64,000 nt of DNA, taken from assembly GCF_003751265.1 (NCBI RefSeq), contig NZ_RJKN01000003.1, positions 433,879 through 497,878 of the forward strand. The letters run 5' to 3'. The position numbers were made by a program, and so were the translations under genes. Position 1 is the stretch's first letter, and the number at the start of each line of letters is the position of its first letter. The notes under the pieces are model-generated. The model did not search any database. It had not been told where the DNA came from and was given only the letters and a program-made list of their open reading frames with translations. This DNA comes from Pseudokineococcus lusitanus (GTDB taxonomy: Bacteria; Actinomycetota; Actinomycetes; Actinomycetales; Quadrisphaeraceae). Shown piece by piece: positions 10,469-19,863 of this stretch.

Positions 10469-11281
10469 TCAGTACCAGTTGACCGCCTGGCTGTGCGACC
10501 AGGCGCTGCACGGGGTGCCGTAGACGTCGTCGATGTACTCCAGGCCCCACGAGATCTGCGTGACGGGGTTGGTCTCCCAGTCGGCACCGGCGCTCGCCAT
10601 CTTCGACCCGGGCAGTGCCTGGGGGATGCCGTAGGCGCTGGACGTGGGGTTGTCGGCGTCGTACTGCCAGCCGCTCTCCTTGGTCCAGAGCTGCTCGAGG
10701 CAGGAGAACTGCTCGGAGGACCAGCCGCGCTCGGCCACCATGTCCGCCGCGATCGGCTTGGGGTCGCGCTGGGCGCTGCGGCTGGCCGCCTCCTCCGCCT
10801 CGGCGAGCGCGGCCTCGCGGGCGGCGAGCTCCTCGGCGGCGACGCGCTCGGCCTCGACGCGGGCCGCCTCGGCGGCGGCCTCCGCGGCGAGGCGGTCGCG
10901 GACGGCCGCGCGGTGCTCGGAGGCGACGGCCTCCTCGGCGCGCAGGTCGGCCCGGGAGTCGTCGGGGACGGCGGGGGGCGGCGTCGTGGGCGCGGCGGGG
11001 GTCGCCGCGACGGGCGCGAGGGCGGCCGGGGCCCCGCCGGTCGTCGCCGACGGGGCGCTCGCCGTCACGGCGCCGGTGCCGGCGGCCACGACGGCCGCGC
11101 CGACGCCGACGGCGAGGACGACCCGGCCGGCGCGCGAGCGGAGGCCCGCGGCGCGGGGGGCCCGGGCGTCGACGGGGGCCGCGTGCCGGGCGGCGCCACC
11201 GGCGCCGTCACCCGGGGTGGTCGTGCGGGAGCTGCTGGAGAGGTGCCTGCCGTGGCGGTCCTCGGTGCGATGACGGCCCAC
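10469..11281 (-). CDS. Secreted SLT/Rpf-like cell-wall lytic protein
   Basis: 270 residues from GTG 11281, which has gagggaagg seven bases upstream; another GTG 21 bases earlier is possible. A basic region and hydrophobic segment (RVVLAVGVGAAVVAAGTGAV) act as a signal peptide. A Thr/Pro/Ala linker and an Ala/Glu/Arg-rich predicted coiled coil follow (about residues 110-170). The C-terminal domain has CLEQLWTKESGWQYDADNP, SSAYGIPQALPG and ISWGLEYIDDVYGTPC.AW.H, the lysozyme-like fold of actinobacterial transglycosylase/resuscitation-factor proteins with the catalytic Glu in TKESGW. It probably cleaves peptidoglycan at the cell surface. Confidence 0.85.
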   Translation of the reverse strand: MGRHRTEDRHGRHLSSSSRTTTPGDGAGGAARHAAPVDARAPRAAGLRSRAGRVVLAVGVGAAVVAAGTGAVTASAPSATTGGAPAALAPVAATPAAPTTPPPAVPDDSRADLRAEEAVASEHRAAVRDRLAAEAAAEAARVEAERVAAEELAAREAALAEAEEAASRSAQRDPKPIAADMVAERGWSSEQFSCLEQLWTKESGWQYDADNPTSSAYGIPQALPGSKMASAGADWETNPVTQISWGLEYIDDVYGTPCSAWSHSQAVNWY

Positions 11282-11334
11282 GGCCTGCCTTCCCTCGGGC
11301 ACGCCCTGGTCGGCGCGCGGAGGCGCCAGGTTGC

Positions 11335-11388
11335 ATCACGAACAGGTCACGGTCCAAATCCGTCACCTCCGACGTCACCCGGGGTGAC
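11335..11388. promoter_or_regulatory. Cluster of GTCAC motifs upstream of the SLT-like gene
   Basis: The motif gtcac occurs at 11346-11350, 11362-11366 and 11374-11378, with a variant atcac at 11335-11339. The third copy forms an inverted pair, gtcacc-cgg-ggtgac, at 11374-11388. The cluster is 55-110 bases upstream of the start and may be a regulator binding region. I see no c-di-AMP riboswitch here. Confidence 0.35.
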
Positions 11389-11483
11389 CACACCGCCGGG
11401 TCGTGAGCGCTGCGTCACCGACCCGGCGGAGGGGCCCGCGCCGGGACGGACGGGGCGCCGGCGCCGTCGGGCGCCGGTCGCGG

Positions 11484-12785
11484 TCAGGGCTCGAGGCCCT
11501 CCAGCAGCTCGGTGACGAGGGCGGCCACGGGCGAGCGCTCCGAGCGGGTGAGGGTCACGTGCGCGAAGAGCGGGTGCCCCTTGAGCGCCTCGATGACGGC
11601 CGCGACGCCGTCGTGCCGCCCCACGTGGAGGTTGTCGCGCTGGGCGACGTCGTGGGTGAGGACGACGCGGCTCCCCTGCCCGATGCGCGAGAGCACGGTG
11701 AGCAGGACGCCCCGCTCGAGCGACTGCGCCTCGTCGACGACCACGAAGGCGTCGTGGAGGCTGCGGCCGCGGATGTGGGTGAGCGGGAGCACCTCGAGCA
11801 GCTCGCGGGCCATGACCTCCTCGACCACCTCGGAGCTGACGAGCGCGCCGAGCGTGTCGAAGACCGCCTGGGCCCAGGGCCCCATCTTCTCGGCCTCGCT
11901 GCCGGGGAGGTAGCCGAGGTCCTGCCCGCCGACGGCGTAGAGCGGGCGGAAGACGACGACCTTCTTCTGCGTGCGGCGCTCGAGCACCGCCTCGAGGCCC
12001 GCGCACAGCGCGAGCGCCGACTTCCCGGTGCCGGCGCGGCCGCCGAGGCTGACGATCCCCACCTCCGGGTCCAAGAGCAGCTCGAGGGCCACCCGCTGCT
12101 CGGCGCTGCGGCCACGGACGCCGAAGGCCTCCCGGTCGCCGCGGACGAGCCGGACCGACTTGTCGGGCGCCACCCGGCCGAGCGCGGACCCGCGGGCGGA
12201 GAGGAGGACGAGCCCGGTGTGCACGGGCAGCTCGGCCGCGCGCGGGTCCTCGAGGCGCTCCTCGCCGTAGAGGGCGGCCATGTCGTCCTCGGCGAGCTCG
12301 AGCTCCGCGAGCCCCGTCCAGCCCGAGTCCACGGCGGCGTCGGCCCGGTACTCCTCCACCGCCAGGCCGAGCGCGGACGCCTTGACCCGCATCGGGGTGT
12401 CCTTGCTGACGACGACGACGTCGCCGCCCTCCGCGGACAGGTTGCGCGCGACCGCGAGGACGCGGGAGTCGTTGTCCCCGAGCCGGAGCCCGGCGGGCAG
12501 CGACGTCGGGTCGACGTGGTTGAGCTCGACCCGCAGGGTCCCCCCGTGCTCGCCCACCGGGACCGGCCCGTCGAGCCGTCCGTGGCGGGCACGCAGGTCG
12601 TCGAGCAGGCGCAGGGCCGTGCGCGCGAAGTAGCCGACCTCCGGGTGGTGGCGCTTGGCCTCCAGCTCGACGACGACGACGAGCGGCAGCACGACCTCGT
12701 GCTCGGCGAAGCGCTGCATCGCGTGCGGGTCGGAGAGCAGGACCGAGGTGTCGAGGACGTACGTGCGCGCGGGGGTGGTGGCCAC
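11484..12785 (-). CDS. phoH2: PhoH2-type protein: PIN ribonuclease fused to PhoH ATPase
   Basis: 433 residues from GTG 12785, preceded by aggag. The N-terminal PIN domain begins [13 protein letters not shown] with the first acidic active-site residue, continues with [12 protein letters not shown], and closes with the acidic GDNDSRVL segment. The C-terminal PhoH ATPase has Walker [13 protein letters not shown] at about residue 250 and Walker [12 protein letters not shown] at about 360, followed by SRVVLTHD. PhoH2 proteins are reported to be sequence-specific RNA helicase/ribonucleases. In mycobacteria phoH2 lies near fum, as here. Predicted to act on RNA in the cytoplasm. Confidence 0.93.
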   Translation of the reverse strand: MATTPARTYVLDTSVLLSDPHAMQRFAEHEVVLPLVVVVELEAKRHHPEVGYFARTALRLLDDLRARHGRLDGPVPVGEHGGTLRVELNHVDPTSLPAGLRLGDNDSRVLAVARNLSAEGGDVVVVSKDTPMRVKASALGLAVEEYRADAAVDSGWTGLAELELAEDDMAALYGEERLEDPRAAELPVHTGLVLLSARGSALGRVAPDKSVRLVRGDREAFGVRGRSAEQRVALELLLDPEVGIVSLGGRAGTGKSALALCAGLEAVLERRTQKKVVVFRPLYAVGGQDLGYLPGSEAEKMGPWAQAVFDTLGALVSSEVVEEVMARELLEVLPLTHIRGRSLHDAFVVVDEAQSLERGVLLTVLSRIGQGSRVVLTHDVAQRDNLHVGRHDGVAAVIEALKGHPLFAHVTLTRSERSPVAALVTELLEGLEP

Positions 12786-13179
12786 GAGGTGCTCCTCACC
12801 CGCCCGCGCAGCCGCGCGGGCGGCTACTCGACGGGCTGGGCCGGCAGGGCGGGCCGTGCGGCGCGCGGGTCGGCGGCGCCGCGGCGACGCGGCCCGGCGT
12901 GGGCCGGCCACCTCCCCGCGGGGGCACCTCGACCGTGCGTCACCCCGACCTCCCGGGGCGACGGGGTCGGCCCGCCGCCGCTCCCGACGCTAGCCGCGGC
13001 GACGGGGCGTGCCGGGGAGCGACCGGGCGCGTCGCACGGACGGGTGAGCCGCCGGCCGGGACCCGCGTGACGGACGGTGCGAATGAGGGCGACGGGGCGG
13101 ACGGGGACAAAGCCCGGTGCCGCGGGACGGCGCGGCCGGGCCGCGACGGAGCTCTGGCGTCGGCGTCGGGAGAGTGGCG
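12786..13179. other. Intergenic region upstream of phoH2
   Basis: About 390 bp between phoH2 and the Z-prenyl transferase. The only clear structure is an inverted repeat beside the phoH2 ribosome-binding site: cgcccgcgc (12801-12809) with gcgcgggcg (12814-12822), which could form a leader stem. I see no credible gene or tRNA in the rest. Confidence 0.5.
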
Positions 13180-13980
13180 TCAGGAGCCGTAGCGCCGCTC
13201 GCGCGCCGCGTAGGCGCGCAGCGCGCGGAGGAGGTCGACGCGGCGGAACGCCGGCCACAGGGCCTCGCAGAAGTAGAACTCGCTGTGCGCGCTCTGCCAG
13301 AGCAGGAAGCCGGACAGCCGCTGCTCCCCCGACGTGCGGATGACGAGGTCGGGGTCCGGCTGACCCTTCGTGTAGAGGTGCTCGGCGATGTGGTCGACCG
13401 TGACGACGTCGGCCAGCTCCTCGAGGGTGCGGCCGTCGCGGGCGGCGTCGCGCAGGAGCGAGCGGACGGCGTCGGCGATCTCCTGGCGGCCGCCGTAGCC
13501 GACGGCCACGTTCACGTGAAGCCCGCCGCCGTCGCGGGTGCTGGCCGCCGCCTCGGCGAGCCGGGCCGCCGTCGCGGGGGGCAGCAGGTGCAGGGCGCCG
13601 ATGGGGTGGACCCGCCACCGCCCCGTCGCCACGAGGTCGTCGACGGCCTGCTCGATGATGCCGAGGAGCTCGGCGACCTCGTCCGGGTCGCGCCGCAGGT
13701 TGTCGGTGGAGAGCAGGTAGAGCGTGACGACGCCGACGCCCGCGTCCTCGCACCAGCCGAGGAAGTCGACGATCTTCCCGGCGCCCTGCCGGTGGCCGTC
13801 CTGGGCCGCGAGGCCGGACTGGCGGGCCCAGCGGCGGTTGCCGTCGAGGATGACGCCGACGTGGTGGGGGCCGGCGGGGTGGGGACCGCGGCCCAGCAGC
13901 CGGTCGCCCCGGTGCCGCCCGGCGACGGACCGCTCGAGCCGGCGCTCGTAGAGCCGGTACACGAGGTCTCGCAGGGGCAC
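13180..13980 (-). CDS. Short-chain cis-prenyltransferase (Z-farnesyl diphosphate synthase-like)
   Basis: 266 residues. cis-Prenyltransferases elongate allylic diphosphates with isopentenyl diphosphate; this one resembles the short-chain actinobacterial enzyme (Rv1086 type) that makes Z,E-farnesyl diphosphate for decaprenyl phosphate synthesis. Visible motifs: HVGVILDGNRRWAR with the catalytic Asp at about residue 46, HRQGAGKIVDFLGWC, STDNLRRD, NVAVGYGGRQEI and the C-terminal DLVIRTSGEQRLSGFLLWQS plus EFYF. Chain length cannot be fixed from motifs, so undecaprenyl synthase activity is an alternative. The hemolysin III gene lies divergently beside it, as in mycobacteria. Confidence 0.9.
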   Translation of the reverse strand: MPLRDLVYRLYERRLERSVAGRHRGDRLLGRGPHPAGPHHVGVILDGNRRWARQSGLAAQDGHRQGAGKIVDFLGWCEDAGVGVVTLYLLSTDNLRRDPDEVAELLGIIEQAVDDLVATGRWRVHPIGALHLLPPATAARLAEAAASTRDGGGLHVNVAVGYGGRQEIADAVRSLLRDAARDGRTLEELADVVTVDHIAEHLYTKGQPDPDLVIRTSGEQRLSGFLLWQSAHSEFYFCEALWPAFRRVDLLRALRAYAARERRYGS

Positions 13981-14026
13981 GCCGTCACGCTACTCGTCCG
14001 GCCCCGGACGGCCACCGGCCGTCAGC

Positions 14027-14077
14027 CGCCGGTCGTCGTCCGCCGGTCGCCGATCGCCGGTCGTCAACCGCCGGTCG
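14027..14077. repeat. 14-bp tandem repeat, four copies
   Basis: cgccggtcg starts at 14027, 14041, 14055 and 14069, an exact 14-bp period with variable bases between copies. It fills much of the gap between the divergent prenyltransferase and TrhA genes and may bind a protein cooperatively or be a simple slippage array. Confidence 0.7.
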
Positions 14078-14109
14078 TGGACGGCGACGGGGGGCCACGT
14101 CGTCGCGAC

Positions 14110-14115
14110 TACCCT
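14110..14115 (+). promoter_or_regulatory. Possible -10 box for the hemolysin III gene
   Basis: TACCCT fits the T-A-n-n-n-T pattern about 55 bases upstream of the GTG start, just after the 14-bp tandem repeat. No good -35 hexamer is seen. Confidence 0.25.
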
Positions 14116-14170
14116 CGGGGTGCCGCCGACCCGTCGGCGGCAGGGCTCGGACCGACGTCAGGAGGCGGCC

Positions 14171-14938
14171 GTGGGCAGCGCGAGGAGCACCGGCGAGGGC
14201 GGCAGCAGCGCCCTCGACCCGACCACCCGCCCGTCGGCGGCCCCGACCCGCGGGGCGCCCGGGAGGCCCGGCGCCCCCGACGTGGTGCGGGCCGTCAAGC
14301 CCCTGCTGCGCGGCTGGCTGCACCTCGGCATGTTCCCGCTCGTCGTGGCGGCCGGGATCGTCGCCGTCGCCCTGGCGCCAGACGCCCGCAGCCGCTGGGC
14401 GATGGCGATCTTCGGGCTGACGGCGGCCCTGCTCTTCGGCATCAGCGCGCTGTACCACCGGGGTACGTGGTCACCGCGGACGACGATGGTCCTCAAGCGG
14501 TTCGACCACTCGAACATCTTCCTCATCATCGCGGGCACCTACACGCCCTTCGCCGTCCTCCTCCTCGAGGACGGCCCCCGGCGGGTGCTCCTGCTCGTCG
14601 CCTGGCTGGCCGCGCTCGCGGGCATCGCCTTCCGCATCTTCTGGGTCGGCGCCCCGCGGTGGCTGTACGTCCCCGCCTACGTCGCGATGGGCTGGGTGGC
14701 GGTCGCCTTCCTCCCCCAGTTCCTCCGCGGCGGGGGGACGGCCGTGACGGTGCTCGTCGTCGTCGGCGGCCTCGCCTACACCGCCGGCGCGCTCGTCTAC
14801 GGGCTCAAGAGGCCCGACCCGAGCCCGCGCTACTTCGGCTTCCACGAGATCTTCCACGCGCTGACGGTCGTCGGCTTCGTGTGCCACTACGTGGCTGCCT
14901 CCCTGGCCCTGTACCGCGGGGACGTCCCCGGCGCCTGA
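14171..14938 (+). CDS. trhA: Hemolysin III family membrane protein (TrhA)
   Basis: 255 residues from GTG 14171, directly after aggagg with good spacing. Seven predicted membrane helices follow a Ser/Pro-rich N-terminus. Family signatures are SALYHRGTW (metal-binding His), KRFDHSNIFLIIAGTYTPFA with a second His, and a C-terminal GFHEIFHALTVVGFVCHY carrying two more His. This is the PAQR/hemolysin III fold; TrhA proteins are linked to membrane lipid homeostasis, and the hemolysin name is historical. Rv1085c is the mycobacterial counterpart in the same gene neighbourhood. Confidence 0.93.
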   Translation: MGSARSTGEGGSSALDPTTRPSAAPTRGAPGRPGAPDVVRAVKPLLRGWLHLGMFPLVVAAGIVAVALAPDARSRWAMAIFGLTAALLFGISALYHRGTWSPRTTMVLKRFDHSNIFLIIAGTYTPFAVLLLEDGPRRVLLLVAWLAALAGIAFRIFWVGAPRWLYVPAYVAMGWVAVAFLPQFLRGGGTAVTVLVVVGGLAYTAGALVYGLKRPDPSPRYFGFHEIFHALTVVGFVCHYVAASLALYRGDVPGA

Positions 14939-15284
14939 GCCGCGGCCCCGGCCCGGTCCTGCCGGCCACCGTCGTCGTCGCCGTCCTCCGCGACCCGATG
15001 CCCGGCGGACCCGAGCCCGAGCCCCCAAGGATCCCGGCTCATCGAGAGCCCGCCGGAAGCTCCCCGGGGGCTCACCGGGCGGCCCCCGAAAGCTCCCCGG
15101 GGCCTGCCGGGCGATCGAGTGGCGGCAGCTCCGGCGCGTGTCCCATGCCCGGCGACCGGCGCCGGGAGCCGTCGCCCTGACGCCTCCGGACGGAAGCCGG
15201 ACCGACGCTGCCCCTTCGCGGCAGGCTCCTCCCGTCGCCTCTCGCCGTCGGTGGACGACCGTGGCGGCTGTCGGCCCCCTCGAC
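14939..15284. other. Intergenic region with degenerate repeats
   Basis: No gene is apparent between trhA and the DUF222 gene. The stretch aagctccccgggg occurs at 15057-15069 and again at 15090-15102 within longer, similar flanks (33-bp offset), with a weaker relative near 15024. These G/C-rich repeats can form stems and may terminate trhA transcription. Confidence 0.5.
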
Positions 15285-15290
15285 TATCAT
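15285..15290 (+). promoter_or_regulatory. Likely -10 box of the DUF222-HNH gene
   Basis: TATCAT closely matches TATAAT and stands out in this GC-rich DNA. It sits immediately upstream of the LexA-like box, so the box would cover the transcription start. Confidence 0.5.
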
Positions 15291-15306
15291 TCGAACACGC
15301 GTTCGG
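15291..15306. promoter_or_regulatory. LexA/SOS box
   Basis: TCGAACACGCGTTCGG matches the actinobacterial SOS consensus TCGAAC-n4-GTTCGA at 11 of 12 defined bases. It follows a -10 like TATCAT and lies 26 bases before the GTG start of the DUF222-HNH gene, a good position for LexA repression. From memory, some mycobacterial 13E12-family genes are also LexA-regulated. Confidence 0.75.
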
Positions 15307-15332
15307 ACGGTGGTCACGAGGGGGTGGTCGAG

Positions 15333-17483
15333 GTGGGACTGCAAGAGCCCGAGGAGGGTCGCCCGCGCGACCACGCCCCATGGGCGGCCGACGGGCTCGA
15401 CGCGTCGGGTGCTCCGGCCGGTGCTCAGTCCGGTGCACCGTCTGGTGCCGCCCCCGATGCCTCGGCGTCAGCCGGCCCGGCCGATGTCCCGGTGGGCGAC
15501 CTCCCGGTCTCCCGACGCGCGGGCCGGGCCGTCCTGGACCAGCTCCGCGACGCCCACGCCGCCGCGTCGATCCAGCACGCCGCGATGCTTGGGCTGGTGG
15601 CCGACCTCGTCGACGAGGTCGCCGCCTCCCTGGGCGTCCCGGTCGACGGCGACCCGGTCGAGACCGCCCGCTTCGGCCGCCTCGGCGGGGACCCCGCCGA
15701 GGCCGTCATCACCGAGATCGCCCTCGCCCTGCACGTCGGGGTCGCCGGAGCACGCCGCCTCGTCCAGGACGCACTCGCGCTGACGACCGTGCTGCCGCAG
15801 ACCCGGGCCGCGCTGCGCGTCGGGGCCATCTGCTCCGCACAGGCGCACGCCGTCGTCACCGAGACGGCGGGCCTGACGCCTGAGCAGGCCCGGTGGATCG
15901 ACGCCGAGGTCGCCGACGACCTGCCCCGCCTAGACCCACGCGGGGTCACGCGCAAGGTGCGGGCCCTCGTGGCCCGGCTCGAGGTGGACGCGACCAACCG
16001 CCGCGTCCGGTACGAGACCTGCCGCCGGCAGGTCCTCGTCCAGCCCCTCGGCGACGGGGCGGCCGAGCTCGTCGCCACCGGCCCCGTCGCCGACATCACC
16101 GCCCTGTTCCAAAGGATCACCACCTGGGTCACCACCCGCACCGGCCCCCACGCCGCCGCGGACCCGCACGCCGCCGTCGCCGCAGGCCTCGACCCCATCG
16201 CGGCGGCCGCCGACGGCACCGCCACCGACCTGCCCGACCAGCGCGGCGTCGACGCCCGCCGCTTCGACGCGTTGGTCGGCCTGGCCACCGACACCGGCAC
16301 CGGTACCGGCGCACGTGAGGACGGCCGGGCGCACGCCGGGCAGTGCCACGGCCCCCAGCTCAACGTCTCGCTCCCCACGCTGCTCGGCCTCGACGACGAG
16401 CAGGCGTGGCTCGCCGGCCACGGCGCCGTCCCCGCCGACGTCGCCCGTGAGCTCCTCGCCGCCGGCCACCCCTTCCGCCGGATCCTCACCGACCCCTTCA
16501 CCGGGAAGGTCCTCGGCGTCGACGGACACCTCCACCACCTCGACACCCGCACGACGACGACGACGCCGGCCGGCACCGACGCGACCACCCAGATCACCGG
16601 CTTGCCTATCCCCGGCGTCACCGACGACGGTCCGCCGGCAGCACCGCCCACCACGACTCCACCGACCATCCCGCCCGCTCCGACGCCTGACGCAGACGCG
16701 GTCCCCTACCCGCCTGGTGACAGCGGGACCGGCATGCCACCAGCGCCCCCACCGACGCCTACCACGCGACAGGTGCCAGCCGGCCTCGCCGACAAGCTCA
16801 CCCGCATCTCCGACGCCGTCACGCCCGGCCCCAGCACGCCCGGCCCCAGCACGCCCGGCCCCAGCACGCCCGGCCCCAGCACGCCCGGCGTCGCCACACC
16901 CCCGTGGGCCTCCGCCTCCGGGACGCCGCCCGCGTCGACCTGCCCTCTCGCCGGCCTACCCACCGACTACGTCCCGACCGCCGAGCAGTCCCGCTACATC
17001 CGCACCGCCCTGCCCGAGTGCACCCACCCCGGCTGCACCCAGCCGTCGGTCCGCTGCGACCTCGACCACCAGGTCCCCCACGGCAGTGGCGGGCCGACCT
17101 GCGAGTGCAACCTCCGCCCCCGCTGCCGCAAGCACCACCAGTGCCGCACCCACTACGGCTGGCTCGTCCAGCCGATCACCGACGACCCGACCGACCTGCA
17201 CGGCCTCGGCACCCGGTGGACCTCACCCCTCGGCCTCGTCCACGACGACCCCGCACCACCCTTCCTCCCCCGACCCACCACCAGCCGCGACGGCGACGGC
17301 ACGCCCCTGCCCGCCGGCTGGGACGACCTCGGAGATCCCCTCGACTGCTCGTACCCGACCGTCGACATGGCCTGGCCCGGCGCGCTCCTGCTCATCAGCG
17401 CCGCTACCACCGCGACCACCCACCACCGCGAACCGCCCGCGCCACCGGCCCTGCCGAACGAAGACGAACCGCCGCCCTTCTGA
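15333..17483 (+). CDS. DUF222 and HNH-domain protein, 13E12 repeat family
   Basis: 716 residues from GTG 15333 with gaggggg about eight bases upstream; GTG 15324 is an alternative. The N-terminal half is DUF222, a helical region (for example RAVLDQLRDAHAAASIQHAAML and EVADDLPRLDP) found in 13E12 proteins. A disordered Thr/Pro linker contains four TPGPS repeats. The C-terminus is an HNH nuclease domain: CTHPGCTQPSVRCDLDHQVPHG, then CECNLRPRCRKHHQ, with paired Cys and the DLDH catalytic His. Probably a DNA endonuclease whose target is unknown. A LexA-type box and a strong -10 lie upstream, suggesting DNA-damage induction. Confidence 0.88.
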   Translation: MGLQEPEEGRPRDHAPWAADGLDASGAPAGAQSGAPSGAAPDASASAGPADVPVGDLPVSRRAGRAVLDQLRDAHAAASIQHAAMLGLVADLVDEVAASLGVPVDGDPVETARFGRLGGDPAEAVITEIALALHVGVAGARRLVQDALALTTVLPQTRAALRVGAICSAQAHAVVTETAGLTPEQARWIDAEVADDLPRLDPRGVTRKVRALVARLEVDATNRRVRYETCRRQVLVQPLGDGAAELVATGPVADITALFQRITTWVTTRTGPHAAADPHAAVAAGLDPIAAAADGTATDLPDQRGVDARRFDALVGLATDTGTGTGAREDGRAHAGQCHGPQLNVSLPTLLGLDDEQAWLAGHGAVPADVARELLAAGHPFRRILTDPFTGKVLGVDGHLHHLDTRTTTTTPAGTDATTQITGLPIPGVTDDGPPAAPPTTTPPTIPPAPTPDADAVPYPPGDSGTGMPPAPPPTPTTRQVPAGLADKLTRISDAVTPGPSTPGPSTPGPSTPGPSTPGVATPPWASASGTPPASTCPLAGLPTDYVPTAEQSRYIRTALPECTHPGCTQPSVRCDLDHQVPHGSGGPTCECNLRPRCRKHHQCRTHYGWLVQPITDDPTDLHGLGTRWTSPLGLVHDDPAPPFLPRPTTSRDGDGTPLPAGWDDLGDPLDCSYPTVDMAWPGALLLISAATTATTHHREPPAPPALPNEDEPPPF
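16821..16880 (+). repeat. 15-bp coding tandem repeat (TPGPS)
   Basis: Four exact copies of acgcccggccccagc encode four TPGPS units in the linker between DUF222 and the HNH domain. The perfect identity suggests recent slippage expansion; copy number probably varies between strains. Confidence 0.9.
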
Positions 17484-17588
17484 GTCGGCCGCCCCGGCGC
17501 CTCGCGCCCCCCAGGGCCACCGTGGGCACGTCGCGCCGCCGGCGTCCTCGCCGTCCCGCCATCTGCCCCACGGCACCCGGCGCGGACG

Positions 17589-19667
<2,079 letters not shown>

Positions 19668-19863
19668 GCACCCCATCGTGCGGGGCGGCTCCCGGGACCG
19701 CCCGGCGCCCCGGCGCGCGCCCCCATGACGCACCGCCACGACGCCTCGCCGTGACGCCTCGCCCGATCGGGCGAGACCCCCACCACCGACGCCGGGTGAG
19801 TCGCCGCCCGCCGATGCTGGACCGGGGCCGTGAGCCCCTCGCCGCCGACCTCCCGGAGCCACC

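Noticed and set aside
11303..11483. c-di-AMP (ydaO) riboswitch in front of the SLT-like gene, as in other actinobacterial cell-wall genes
   Set aside because: The conserved ydaO motifs could not be found in the leader.
12786..13179. Small genes in the phoH2 upstream gap
   Set aside because: Short frames here lack ribosome-binding sites and protein-like composition.
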